Source: Minwuiaceae bacterium
Lineage (GTDB): Bacteria; Pseudomonadota; Alphaproteobacteria; Minwuiales; Minwuiaceae
Assembly (NCBI GenBank): GCA_028278525.1
Contig: JANQEE010000018.1
Location: forward strand, 1 to 36,243
Length of the DNA stretch: 36,243 nucleotides
Reading direction: 5' to 3'
Made by a program: the position numbers and the translations under genes. A model generated the notes under the pieces. The model made no database searches, was not told where the DNA came from, and worked only from the letters and a program-made list of their open reading frames with translations. Below are positions 1 to 8,640 of the stretch, one piece after another. Every line of letters begins with the position of its first letter. Within the stretch, counting starts at the first letter, position 1.

Positions 1-11
1 AACGTGAAAGA

Positions 12-818
12 TCAACGGCCTTCCCAGACCGGATCGCGTTTCTCGATAAAGGCGTCGATGCCCTCTTCGGCATCGCGGGCAGCGAGGTTCCTAATCATGA
101 CCTCGCTGGTGTAGCGGTAGGCCGCATCCAGGTCCATCTCAAGTTGGCGATAGAACGCCTCCTTGCCGATGGCCAATGTCAGCGGTGACTTGGCGGCGAT
201 CTTCTCGGCGATGCCATAGGTCGCGGCATCCAGTTCGGCGGCCGGGACCACCCTGTTGACCAGGCCGATCCGTTCCGCCGTCGCGGCATCGATCATATCG
301 CCGGTCAACAGCATCTCCATCGCGTGCTTGCGCGTCACGTTGCGCGACAAGGCCACCATCGGTGTCGAGCAGAACAGCCCGATATTCACACCCGGCGTCG
401 CGAACCGCGCATCGTCAGCCGCCACCGCCAGGTCGCAGGACGCGACCAACTGGCAGCCTGCCGCCGTCGCCGTCGCCTGCACCCGCGCAATCACCGGCTT
501 CGGCAAGCGGACGATCGACGTCATCATCCGGCTACACTGCGCCATCAACCGTTCCTGGAAATCCCGCTCCCGATTGGCCCGGATCTCTTTCAAATCGTGG
601 CCGGCACTGAACGCCGGCCCGTTGGCCGCGATCACCACCACTTTCACCGCCGGATCGCTGGCAATCGCGTCCAACTCCCCCTGCATCGCCACCATCATCC
701 CGCTCGACAGCGAATTCCGCGCCGCCGGCCGGTTCAGGGTCAGGGTCGCGATCCCGTCGGCATCGCTCCGCAGCAGAATCTCGTCGGTTGCAGCCGCTTC
801 GGCACTGCTGGCAGCCAT
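12..818 (-). CDS. Enoyl-CoA hydratase/isomerase family protein (ECHDC3-like)
   Basis: This is a crotonase-fold protein of 268 residues. The oxyanion-hole segment SAGHDLKEI (about residues 71-79) and the second glycine-containing segment AAGCQLVASCD (119-129) are clear. The two glutamates that catalyse hydration in classical enoyl-CoA hydratases are absent: Gln123 sits where GCEL is usual, and Val144-Asn145 where PEI is usual. This pattern, with the following GLFCSTP stretch, resembles the ECHDC3 subgroup, whose reaction is poorly defined. A role in acyl-CoA metabolism is therefore only a family-level inference. I chose the ATG at 818 because GGAGGTG lies just upstream of it; a start at 839 would add seven residues without a better ribosome binding site. 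A TATAGT hexamer at 848-853 on the minus strand could be its -10 element. The gene diverges from the cyclase gene. Confidence 0.88.
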   Translation of the reverse strand: MAASSAEAAATDEILLRSDADGIATLTLNRPAARNSLSSGMMVAMQGELDAIASDPAVKVVVIAANGPAFSAGHDLKEIRANRERDFQERLMAQCSRMMTSIVRLPKPVIARVQATATAAGCQLVASCDLAVAADDARFATPGVNIGLFCSTPMVALSRNVTRKHAMEMLLTGDMIDAATAERIGLVNRVVPAAELDAATYGIAEKIAAKSPLTLAIGKEAFYRQLEMDLDAAYRYTSEVMIRNLAARDAEEGIDAFIEKRDPVWEGR

Positions 819-985
819 CGTCACCTCCGTTCCGGCCAAGTGCGGGGACTATAGCGTGGCATGGAAAGAGGCACTAGCCATCGGCGGTGCTGCGCAGATC
901 CCGTTCGCAGAGCATTAGACTATCTGGTTTGTTGCAATTCGGTACGCTAAGCTCTCTCCAAGATTGCACCGTACGGGTACGGCCG

Positions 986-3900
986 ATGGCACAGGAACCC
1001 GTAGAGCGTCGCCTTGCAGCCATCCTCGCCGCCGACATGGTCGGTTACAGCCGGCTGATGGAGACGGACGAGGCGGGGACCATTTCGCGCCAAAAGGCGC
1101 ACCGCAAAGAGCTGATCGACCCGAAAATCGCCGAGCATCACGGCCGGATCGTCAAAACCACAGGCGACGGCTTGCTGGTCGAATTCCCGAGCGTCGTCGA
1201 TGCCGTTCAATGCGCCGTCGATCTTCAGCGCGCGATGGCCTTACGCGAGGCCGGCATCCTGGAAGACAAGCGCATCGCCTACCGCATCGGCATCAATCTC
1301 GGCGACATCGTCATCGACGGCGAGGACATCCTGGGCGACGGCGTGAACCTGGCCGCGCGGCTGGAGGGGCTTGCCGAACCGGGCGGCATCTGCGTCTCGC
1401 GCACGGTACGGAACCAGGTCCGCGACAAACTGGACATCGCCTTCGAAGATATGGGAGAGGTCGAGGTCAAGAACATTGCCCGTCCTGTGCACACGTTCCA
1501 AGTGGACTGGGAGGGCACGGCGACAGGTCCCACCGTTCACCAGTCTCGCAGAACCGACGACATCACGAAATGGGTTGTGGCGTCGGCAACCGTTCTTTTG
1601 CTCGCGGGCGCGGGCGTTGCCGCCTGGTGGCAACCCTGGACCCCGCGCGTGGAGCCGGCCTCCGTCGCGCGCATGGCCTATCCGTTGCCGGACGAGCCTT
1701 CAATCGCCGTGCTGCCATTCGACAATTTGAGCGGCGATCCGAAACAAGACTATCTCGGCAACGGATTGACGGAGACCATCATCGCCGCGCTGTCGCAGAT
1801 CCCGCAGATGTTCGTCATCGCCCGCAACTCGACGCTTGGTTACAAAGAAAATCCCGTCGACGTGCGCCGCGTGGCGGAGGACCTCGGCGTTCGCTACGTG
1901 CTCGAAGGAAGCATACAGATCACGGACAGTCGGCTTCGCGTCACCGCCCAATTCATCGACGCGACGACGGGCCGGCATGTCTGGGCGGAGCGGTACGATC
2001 GCGCAGTCGACGACCTGTTCGACGTCCAAGACGAGATAACACTGAAGATTGCGACCGAGCTGCAGGTGGCTTTGACAGAAGGCGAACAGGCGCGGCTGTT
2101 GAACCGCACCACCAACGACCTGGATGCCTGGTCACACGCCGTGCGGGGCAATGAACTTGTACGTCACCAGACCAAGGGGGACACGGCGGCGGCTCAACGG
2201 CTTTTCCAGCAGGCTATCAGACTCGATCCCAATTTCGCCGATGCCTGGGTCCGGCTCGGCTGGACGCATCTCTTCGAGGCCCGCTATGGCTGGAGCGACT
2301 CGCGGAAGGAGTCGATGACGCGCGCGGTCGAAGCCGTTGAAAGGGCGCGTGGACTCGCGGAGAGACTACCTGATGCGTACGGCCTACTCAGTCAGATCTA
2401 TGCCGTGCAACGCGACTACGACAAGGCAATCGGCGCCGGTGAGCAGGCAATTGCGCTTGGGCCTAGCCATGCGGATGCGCACGCGCTCCTGGCCGACATC
2501 ATGCGATATGTCGGGCGATGGGAAGAGGCGGCGCGCCTGACAAAGAAGGGGATGCGCCTCAACCCGCGCTACCCGGGCTGGTATCTCTATATCCTGGGCA
2601 ATGCCCAGTATTACCTGCGCCAATACGACAACGCTCTCGCCACCTTCGAGGAAGCGATTGAGCGCGGCCATTCCCCGGTGTTAACGCACGTCAACTTGGC
2701 GGCGATCTATGCCGAAATGGATCGTATCGCCGATGCGCGCGCCCACGCCGCCAAGGTCTTCGAGTTCCTACCCGACGCATCTCTGGAGGGGACGCGGCAG
2801 GCTGCCAGATTCAAGAACCCTGCGGATACGGAACGCCTAGTCGACGCCCTAAGAAAGGCCGGTTTTCCTGATCGGCCATCGTTGCCGGTGCCGGATAAAC
2901 CGTCAATCGCGGTGCTGCCGTTCGACAACATGAGCGGCGATGCGGAGCAGGGATATTTCGCCGACGGCATGGCCGAGGACCTGATCACCGACCTGTCGCG
3001 TATCGACGGTTTGTTCGTGATCGCGCGCAACTCGTCATTTGCCTACAAGGGCCGGCAAGTCGATGTGCGCACGATCGCGCGGGAACTCGGCGTCAAGTAC
3101 GTGTTGGAGGGCAGCGTTCGCCGAGTCGGCGAGACGGTACGCATCAACGCGCAGCTCATCGATGCTGAGACCGGCGGACACCTCTGGGCCGAGCGCTACG
3201 ACGGCGAATTGGCCGATATCTTCTCATTGCAAGACCAGATCACCGGCCGGATCGTCGACGGCTTGAAGATCCACCTGACCGATACGGAGCTGTCTAAGAT
3301 TGCAAGCGCCGAAAAGGTAAACCCGGAGGCGTACGATCTGTTTCTTCGGGCACGAGAACTCTACCGCACTCTCGATCATACCAAGTACAAGCAATCGCTT
3401 GCGCTCTTCGAACAGGCCGTCAATCACGATCCCGCATTTGCCGAGGCGTATGCCTGGGACGGCTGGGTGGCAGGTGTTGTTTGGCAGAGGAGTCATGCCA
3501 CCGTACTGCTGGGCGGCCAAGCTTTAGCAAGGGCTCGCCAGTCGCTTGCCCGCTCGTTTGCGTTGGATCCGAACAACGTGCGTGCACACCTGGTCGATGC
3601 CTCGTTGCAGAGCTTTGATGGCAATCACGAGCGCGCCTTAGCGGCGGCTGCAAAGGCGACCGCTTTGGCGCCGAACGACTACGACGCTCTGATGGGCACG
3701 GTGCTTATTTCCATTGCGGCAGGTGAAGTTGACGCAGCAAAGAAAGCTGTCGAAGCAGCGTTGCGTGCCAACCCGCGACCGACCCCGCCGCAGGCTGCTG
3801 TTGCTGGTGCGGCGCTTTACTGGCTTGGCCTGAACGATCGAGCGGTGACAATGCTCGAGCGCGCCCACGACGCCTTGCCGAACAGCAACCAAGTCAGATT

Positions 3901-4429
3901 TGATCTTACCGCGACGTACGCTGAACTAGGCCGCCTGGATGAGGCGAAAGCAGTTGCTGACCAGATCCGAACGTGGTGGCCGGCGGTAAATCTCGCCTAC
4001 TTCCGAATCTGGTTCGCGCATCATCGGCGTCGGGAGGACGCGGAGCGCTTCATAGAGGCGCTGCGAAAAGCAGGCGTTCCGAATTGGCCGTTCGGATTTG
4101 AAGGAAACGAGAAAGATCGGCTCAACGGCGAGGAAATCACAAAACTGACAGTCGGCCACCGGTTCAAAGGACGAAATAACCAGGGCGTGGAGTTTATCTT
4201 GGATATCAGAGAGGACAATACCTGGGTCTGGCAGACGAGGTCGGGATTCTCGCTATCGGGACGGCGCGTTGTGAAAGGCGACAAAGTCTGCATACGGTCG
4301 CCCGATTTCGTACTTGGGCGTGAGTATTGTCAGATTTATTACCGTAAAACTGATGGTTCCGAGACGCGGCGTGATGAATACATTTATGTGAATCCCTTTA
4401 CCGTGAGTACGATATCAATCGCGGACTGA
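986..4429 (+). CDS. Class III adenylate cyclase with two TolB-like/TPR modules
   Basis: The protein has 1147 residues. The N-terminal cyclase homology domain (about 5-175) has both metal-binding aspartates (Asp17 in AADMVGYS and Asp61 in TTGDG). It also has Lys57 and Asp114, as expected for ATP specificity, and the transition-state pair Asn121/Arg125 in VNLAAR. It should therefore be active and make cAMP. One transmembrane helix follows (about 196-215). Then come a TolB-like domain starting near residue 238 with TPR repeats, and a second such domain near residue 636 with more TPRs. The last 90 or so residues form a segment I do not recognise. Family members usually have one TolB/TPR module, so the duplication is unusual. 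The open frame extends upstream to a GTG at 887, but the family N-terminus VERRLAAILAADMVGYS matches the ATG at 986. No good ribosome binding site is visible at either start. Confidence 0.9.
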   Translation: MAQEPVERRLAAILAADMVGYSRLMETDEAGTISRQKAHRKELIDPKIAEHHGRIVKTTGDGLLVEFPSVVDAVQCAVDLQRAMALREAGILEDKRIAYRIGINLGDIVIDGEDILGDGVNLAARLEGLAEPGGICVSRTVRNQVRDKLDIAFEDMGEVEVKNIARPVHTFQVDWEGTATGPTVHQSRRTDDITKWVVASATVLLLAGAGVAAWWQPWTPRVEPASVARMAYPLPDEPSIAVLPFDNLSGDPKQDYLGNGLTETIIAALSQIPQMFVIARNSTLGYKENPVDVRRVAEDLGVRYVLEGSIQITDSRLRVTAQFIDATTGRHVWAERYDRAVDDLFDVQDEITLKIATELQVALTEGEQARLLNRTTNDLDAWSHAVRGNELVRHQTKGDTAAAQRLFQQAIRLDPNFADAWVRLGWTHLFEARYGWSDSRKESMTRAVEAVERARGLAERLPDAYGLLSQIYAVQRDYDKAIGAGEQAIALGPSHADAHALLADIMRYVGRWEEAARLTKKGMRLNPRYPGWYLYILGNAQYYLRQYDNALATFEEAIERGHSPVLTHVNLAAIYAEMDRIADARAHAAKVFEFLPDASLEGTRQAARFKNPADTERLVDALRKAGFPDRPSLPVPDKPSIAVLPFDNMSGDAEQGYFADGMAEDLITDLSRIDGLFVIARNSSFAYKGRQVDVRTIARELGVKYVLEGSVRRVGETVRINAQLIDAETGGHLWAERYDGELADIFSLQDQITGRIVDGLKIHLTDTELSKIASAEKVNPEAYDLFLRARELYRTLDHTKYKQSLALFEQAVNHDPAFAEAYAWDGWVAGVVWQRSHATVLLGGQALARARQSLARSFALDPNNVRAHLVDASLQSFDGNHERALAAAAKATALAPNDYDALMGTVLISIAAGEVDAAKKAVEAALRANPRPTPPQAAVAGAALYWLGLNDRAVTMLERAHDALPNSNQVRFDLTATYAELGRLDEAKAVADQIRTWWPAVNLAYFRIWFAHHRRREDAERFIEALRKAGVPNWPFGFEGNEKDRLNGEEITKLTVGHRFKGRNNQGVEFILDIREDNTWVWQTRSGFSLSGRRVVKGDKVCIRSPDFVLGREYCQIYYRKTDGSETRRDEYIYVNPFTVSTISIAD

Positions 4430-4515
4430 CATCTTCTTAGGCGACGAACACATATACGACGACACTTAAAGACCTGGGTCCCTCACCGGCCTGGATCCCG
4501 GGCAAACAAAATCCG

Positions 4516-5586
4516 TCACCGCCTCAAACGCTTCGCCGCCGTCTTCGCTTCATCAGCCAACCGCTCGACCAATTCGGCAGCGGGCTGCCGGCGGGCCAGT
4601 CGCGTCCCCTGGCCGGCCCAGAGCGAGAGGAACTCTGCCCGCCCCTGTTTCGCCGCCTCGGCGCGGAGGGGTTTGGTCAGGGCGTTTTGGTGGGGGAAGG
4701 GGAGGATGTCGTCGGTGGCGCCAACCTCCGTCATGAAGCGGTTGGCGATGCCGCGGGACGGGCGGCCGGAGAAGGCGCGGGTCAGGTTGGTATCGTTTTC
4801 GTGGGCCTCGATCACCGCCGTCTTGTAGGCGTCGGGGATGCCGGCCTCGTCGCAGGTCAGGAAGGCCGTGCCCATTTGCACCGCATCGGCGCCGAGGGCA
4901 AGGGCGGCGGCGACGCCGCGGCCGTCCATGATGCCGCCGGAGGCGATCACTGGCACCGAGACGGCATCGACGACCTGGGGCACCAGCGCCATGGTGCCGA
5001 TCAGCCCGGCCTCGAACGGCCCGGCGAACGTGGCGCGGTGGCCGGCCGCCTCCACGCCCTGGGTCACGATTGCCTCGCAGCCGGCCCGTTCCAGGGCGAC
5101 GGCCTCGTCGACCGTCGTTGCGGTTGCCATCAGCAGCATGCCGCGCTGCTTGATCGCCTCGACCGCATGGACCGGCGGGATGCCGGAGGTGAAGCTGAAG
5201 ACGGCGGCGCCGCTTTCCAGGGCGACCGCTAACTGCGCCTCGAACACGTCCTCCGGCGGCGCGGGCGGTTCCGGCGGCACCATGCCGAGTTCGGCGAAGT
5301 AGGGCGCCACCCTGTCCAGCGCCGGGCCGGGATCGTCCGGCATGGGCGGCGGGCTAAAGGGCGCGAACAGGTTGATGCCGAAGCTTCGGTTGGTCCGGCT
5401 GCGGACCGCTTCGGAAAGCTCGGCGATCTGGGCAGGCGTCGAATAGGCGCCGCCGATGAAGCCGATGCCACCGGCCTCGCACACCGCGGCGACAAGGGCC
5501 GGCGTGTCGCCGCCGCCGGCCATCGGCGCCTGGATGATCGGGTGCGTCAGGTCAAGTCGCTGCATCAGCGGGGTGTCGAACGGCAT
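4516..5586 (-). CDS. Nitronate monooxygenase family flavoprotein
   Basis: This 356-residue FMN-dependent TIM-barrel protein belongs to the 2-nitropropane dioxygenase/nitronate monooxygenase family, which oxidises alkyl nitronates to carbonyl compounds and nitrite. Support comes from the N-terminal PIIQAPMAGG motif (16-25), the QGVEAAGHR motif (176-184) with the family histidine His183, and the phosphate-binding run ASGGIMDGRGVAAALALGA (215-233). The length is normal. Its ATG lies three bases after the stop of the MFS gene, and its GGAGGAG ribosome binding site is inside the last codons of that gene, so the two are almost certainly cotranscribed. The substrate is unknown; some members act as enoyl reductase-like enzymes instead. 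The gene converges with the cyclase gene, and the 86 bases between them show no clear terminator. Confidence 0.88.
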   Translation of the reverse strand: MPFDTPLMQRLDLTHPIIQAPMAGGGDTPALVAAVCEAGGIGFIGGAYSTPAQIAELSEAVRSRTNRSFGINLFAPFSPPPMPDDPGPALDRVAPYFAELGMVPPEPPAPPEDVFEAQLAVALESGAAVFSFTSGIPPVHAVEAIKQRGMLLMATATTVDEAVALERAGCEAIVTQGVEAAGHRATFAGPFEAGLIGTMALVPQVVDAVSVPVIASGGIMDGRGVAAALALGADAVQMGTAFLTCDEAGIPDAYKTAVIEAHENDTNLTRAFSGRPSRGIANRFMTEVGATDDILPFPHQNALTKPLRAEAAKQGRAEFLSLWAGQGTRLARRQPAAELVERLADEAKTAAKRLRR

Positions 5587-5589
5587 GGC

Positions 5590-6789
5590 TTATCTCCTCC
5601 GTCTTTGTCCAAGGCCCGTGACGGCCAGATCGATGGCGAGCGCCGACAGCATCGCCGCGCCGCCGATGGCGAACAGCGGCGCATAGGCTCCGGTCCGATC
5701 AAACAGGAACGAGAAGCCGTAGGCCGCGGCCGCCTGACCGACGGCGAAGGCAGTCGTCGCCAATCCCCAGGCCGCCTGCCGCCGGCCCGCGTCGTCAGGC
5801 AGAAGCTCGTTGACCCGACCCAGCACAAGGGGCACGACGCCCGGCACGAACGCACCGATCACCAGACTGGAAACGGCGAGCGCGATAGCGTCGTCGGCGA
5901 CGCTAAGCAATCCGATAAACAGAGCCTGCACGACGAACGAGAACCGCAACGTGGCGCCGAAGCCGATCCGGTCGGCGACGGAACCGGCGATTAAAGGCCC
6001 GAGCAGGGCGCCGACGCCGAACAGCACCCAATACCAGCCGCCGGCGTCAATCCCCTGGCCGAGGCCGCGCGCGACGAAGTCGACCAGGAACACCATGTGC
6101 GGCACCAGGCCGGCGGCGACCAGGCCGTACTCGACGTAAAGCGCCCGGAGAGGCAGGCCTTTCGCCGGCCTTTGCCGGTCTGATTGTTCGCGGACCAGCC
6201 GCGCCGTCCGCGGCCAACCACCCCAGGCAACCGCCGTCAGCAGCAGGGACAGGGCGCCCAAGCCGATCCAGGTTTCCATCAGGCCGCTGCGCAGCAGCAG
6301 CGGCACGAGGGTGCCCGATGCGGCGATGCCCAGGCCGACGCCGGTGAAGATGGCGCCGCCGGCGAGGCCGTGGCGGGATGGCGGTATATACGGCAGCACC
6401 ACCGGCGCCGCGAGCGCCATCAAGGCGCCGCCGGAAAGGCCGGATGCAAACCGCCACAGGAAATACCAGGCGAAGGAAATCGGCTCGGCGCAGGCGAAGA
6501 AGGCGGCCGTCGCCACCAGCATCATCGCCCGCAGGGCCGTGGTGGCCCCGACCCGCCCGGCCACCGGCCGGGCCAACAGGGCGCCGGCCAGATAGCCGGC
6601 AAGGTTGGCCGCGCCGAGATAGACCGCGTCGGAGGCGCTGAACCAGCCCGCGCCGATCAGGGCGGGAATCAGCGGCGTGTAGGCGAACCGCGCCAGGCCG
6701 ATACCGACGAGGCACGCGCAGAGCCCGGAAAGGGTTATCCGCCAGGGGCTTACGCCATGATCCTGTCTGTCCGCCGCGACTGCTTGCAT
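5590..6789 (-). CDS. MFS transporter, YbfB/YjiJ type
   Basis: A 399-residue integral membrane protein with about 12 predicted helices and the N-terminal pattern GLARFAYTPLIPALI typical of the YbfB/YjiJ branch of the major facilitator superfamily. Members are thought to be inner-membrane exporters or importers of small molecules, but substrates are mostly unknown. It lies between a LysR regulator upstream and a nitronate monooxygenase downstream, all on the minus strand. A TATC-N9-GATA repeat upstream of it, at 6864-6880, matches one in the LysR gene promoter, which suggests LysR control. No strong ribosome binding site precedes the ATG at 6789, so the exact start is uncertain. Confidence 0.85.
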   Translation of the reverse strand: MQAVAADRQDHGVSPWRITLSGLCACLVGIGLARFAYTPLIPALIGAGWFSASDAVYLGAANLAGYLAGALLARPVAGRVGATTALRAMMLVATAAFFACAEPISFAWYFLWRFASGLSGGALMALAAPVVLPYIPPSRHGLAGGAIFTGVGLGIAASGTLVPLLLRSGLMETWIGLGALSLLLTAVAWGGWPRTARLVREQSDRQRPAKGLPLRALYVEYGLVAAGLVPHMVFLVDFVARGLGQGIDAGGWYWVLFGVGALLGPLIAGSVADRIGFGATLRFSFVVQALFIGLLSVADDAIALAVSSLVIGAFVPGVVPLVLGRVNELLPDDAGRRQAAWGLATTAFAVGQAAAAYGFSFLFDRTGAYAPLFAIGGAAMLSALAIDLAVTGLGQRRRR

Positions 6790-6848
6790 ACCGGTTTTGC
6801 CTGGGTTTGGGACAGCCTAGGCCGGATCTAGCATCGCAAAAACAGAAT

Positions 6849-6881
6849 TTATCAGATTTCTTGTATCTCTAGATCAGATAA
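6849..6881. promoter_or_regulatory. Predicted LysR operator upstream of the MFS gene
   Basis: The gap between the LysR stop and the MFS start holds TATC (6864-6867), nine bases, then GATA (6877-6880). This is the same half-site and spacing as at 7792-7808 upstream of the LysR gene, and it contains a T-N11-A core typical of LysR-type sites. A wider imperfect inverted repeat, TTATCAGAT (6849-6857) and ATCAGATAA (6873-6881), overlaps it. Binding by the adjacent regulator is an inference. Confidence 0.5.
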
Positions 6882-6888
6882 GCAGTTA

Positions 6889-7776
6889 CTACGCTGCGGC
6901 ATCCTGCTCGACCGGCGATTGCCTTGCATGGTCCAGGAACGCCGACAAGGCGCTGGAAACAGTGAGGTCGAGCCGGCGAATGAACAGCGTCTCGACCAGC
7001 GAGTCCCGCTCCGGCAGGTCGTGGATGGCGACACGGCCGTCGCGCCAGACCCGGCCGATCAGGCTGCGCGGCAGCAGGGTAACGCCGAGTCCGGCGGCAA
7101 CGCAGGAGACGATGGCCTCCAGGGTGCCGAATTCCAGCAGCCGTAGATTGACCGCGCCGCGCCGCGCCAGAATCTCCTCCAGCCGCTGCCGGTACGAACA
7201 ACCGGCGCGCAGGACCACGATCTTCAGGTTGTCCCGGCCGAGAATGCCGTCCAGGCCTGTCGACGTCGGCGCCGAGAGCAGCACCAGTTCCTCGCGGAAG
7301 ACGGTTTCGGATGCCAAGTCCGGATGATCGACGGGGCCGCAGACGAAGGCGCCCTCCAGCTTGCGGTCGATCACGGCTTCGATCAGTTCCGCCGTGGTGC
7401 CGGTGCGCAGCACCAGATCCACCTCCGGATAGGCGCCGGCATATGCGCTGAGCACCGGGGAGAGGCGGAGCGCCGCCGTGGTCTCCAGCGAGCCGACGGT
7501 CAGCGATCCCTTGGGCGCCCCGTCGTCTTCGACCGCGCGACGCGCTTCCTCCAGCAAGTCCCTGACCCGGTTGGCATAGGGCAGCAGGCGGCGGCCGGCG
7601 GCGGTGAGGGTGACGCCGCGGCTATGCCGGTCAAACAGCGGCTGGCCGAGCCGGTCCTCCAAGAGCCGGATCCTGGTCGTCACGTTGGACTGCACCGTGT
7701 TCAGTTCCGCCGCGGCCCGGTTCATACCGCCCAATCGGGCGACGGCTTCGAAGACCCTGAGATCGCCGGCATCCAT
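6889..7776 (-). CDS. LysR family transcriptional regulator
   Basis: A 295-residue LysR-type regulator. The N-terminal winged helix-turn-helix (about 1-60) is clear, with RVFEAVARLGGMNRAAAELN followed by QSNVTTRIRLLEDRLGQPLFDR. The remainder is a periplasmic-binding-like effector domain. The start at 7776 is set by AGGAGG six bases upstream; the longer frame to 7803 would overlap the predicted operator. It lies directly upstream of the MFS and nitronate monooxygenase genes on the same strand, about 100 bases from the MFS start, so those genes are its most likely targets. The effector is unknown. Confidence 0.9.
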   Translation of the reverse strand: MDAGDLRVFEAVARLGGMNRAAAELNTVQSNVTTRIRLLEDRLGQPLFDRHSRGVTLTAAGRRLLPYANRVRDLLEEARRAVEDDGAPKGSLTVGSLETTAALRLSPVLSAYAGAYPEVDLVLRTGTTAELIEAVIDRKLEGAFVCGPVDHPDLASETVFREELVLLSAPTSTGLDGILGRDNLKIVVLRAGCSYRQRLEEILARRGAVNLRLLEFGTLEAIVSCVAAGLGVTLLPRSLIGRVWRDGRVAIHDLPERDSLVETLFIRRLDLTVSSALSAFLDHARQSPVEQDAAA

Positions 7777-7787
7777 GCGGAGCCTCC

Positions 7788-7812
7788 TATCTATCGCCAA
7801 CAAAGATAGATA
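7788..7812. promoter_or_regulatory. Inverted repeat in the LysR gene promoter (predicted autoregulatory site)
   Basis: TATCTATC (7788-7795) and GATAGATA (7805-7812) form a perfect 8-base inverted repeat with a 9-base spacer, 12 bases upstream of the LysR start codon. T7794 and A7806 give a T-N11-A core. The inner TATC-N9-GATA is shared with the region upstream of the MFS gene. Confidence 0.55.
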
Positions 7813-7849
7813 ATAGAGTTCTCCATCTGTCCTGAAAATAGTCTGAATT

Positions 7850-8413
7850 TTAGTCGAGAGCCCGGTCGATCAAGGCCTGGGCTGCGGTTTTTGCGACGTT
7901 CGCCGCCCGGCTGCGGTCCTGCGACACCTGCGCCGTCACGATGGCGCCCTCCAGCAGGAGGGCGATTTCATCGGCCAGGGTCTCCGGGTCCGGAGCTCCG
8001 ATCTGCCGGCAAAGATCGCCGATGAACTGTCGCATCATCGCCTTGAAGTCCTTGCAGACCTGCCGGATCGGCGTATCCAGGTCCGAATATTCTCCGGTCG
8101 CGTTGATGAACATGCAGCCATAGAAGTTGTTCTGCCTGAACCACGCCTCTGCGACATCGAACACGGCCATCAGGCGCCCGTGCGGATCCGCCGCGCTCTC
8201 CTCCACCTGACGCATGAAGCCGTTCCGGAACAGGCCGTCGTACTTCTTCAGGGCGGCAAGGATCAGCTCGTCCTTTGAACGGAAGTGCCTGTACAGCGTC
8301 TTCTTGGAGACGCCCGATTTGTCGAGAATCAGGTCGATGCCGGTGGCGTGGAAGCCGTTTACGGCAAACAGGTCGATCGCCGTGTCGATCAGATGTTCGC
8401 GCCGGTCGGACAT
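7850..8413 (-). CDS. TetR/AcrR family transcriptional regulator
   Basis: A 187-residue regulator with a TetR-type helix-turn-helix at about 10-55 (IDTAIDLFAVNGFHATGIDLI, then SGVSKKTLYRHFRSKDELI) and an alpha-helical ligand domain. It is transcribed divergently from the AhpD-like/P460 pair across a 227-base region that holds three copies of a GGAAACAGATCTGTTTCC-type palindrome. One copy lies at its own predicted transcription start and two lie on the divergent promoter. It therefore very likely represses both itself and the neighbouring pair. The inducer is unknown. The ribosome binding site is weak. Confidence 0.92.
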   Translation of the reverse strand: MSDRREHLIDTAIDLFAVNGFHATGIDLILDKSGVSKKTLYRHFRSKDELILAALKKYDGLFRNGFMRQVEESAADPHGRLMAVFDVAEAWFRQNNFYGCMFINATGEYSDLDTPIRQVCKDFKAMMRQFIGDLCRQIGAPDPETLADEIALLLEGAIVTAQVSQDRSRAANVAKTAAQALIDRALD

Positions 8414-8431
8414 TGGGTTTCAGCCTGAAAA

Positions 8432-8449
8432 GGAAACCGAACTGTTTCC
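8432..8449. promoter_or_regulatory. TetR operator O3 at the tetR-type promoter
   Basis: GGAAAC (8432-8437) and GTTTCC (8444-8449) form an inverted repeat that matches the outer half-sites of the other two operators. On the minus strand a promoter TTGCCG (8478-8473), 17 bases, TATATT (8455-8450) would start transcription near 8443, inside this site. This fits autorepression. Confidence 0.6.
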
Positions 8450-8555
8450 AATATAGGGCCGAACAGCTCCGTCGGCAACGTATTAATATCAGCGCCTTAT
8501 GGTGCCTTCTCCAGCCCTGCTCCGCACCGTTCACGGAAAAGTCAAACTCAATTAA

Positions 8556-8584
8556 TTGACGAAAGAAACAGATCTGTTTACATC
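8556..8584 (+). promoter_or_regulatory. Predicted promoter of the AhpD-like/P460 pair
   Basis: TTGACG (8556-8561), a 17-base spacer and TACATC (8579-8584) form a plausible sigma-70 promoter, with transcription starting near 8591. The spacer is filled by operator O1, and operator O2 lies at the start site. Confidence 0.55.
8566..8579. promoter_or_regulatory. TetR operator O1
   Basis: AAACAGATCTGTTT is a perfect 14-base palindrome lying between the predicted -35 and -10 elements of the AhpD-like gene. Its centre is exactly 30 bases from that of O2, about three helical turns, so two dimers could bind on the same face. Confidence 0.7.
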
Positions 8585-8592
8585 TGACAACC

Positions 8593-8612
8593 AGGAGACA
8601 GATCTGTTTCCT
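8593..8612. promoter_or_regulatory. TetR operator O2
   Basis: A 20-base palindrome centred at 8602/8603 with one mismatched pair. Its core ACAGATCTGT is identical to the core of O1, and its outer arms are AGGA and TCCT. It covers the predicted transcription start of the AhpD-like/P460 pair. Confidence 0.7.
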
Positions 8613-8640
8613 TTCATCTCCGACGCATAAGGAAAGTCAC

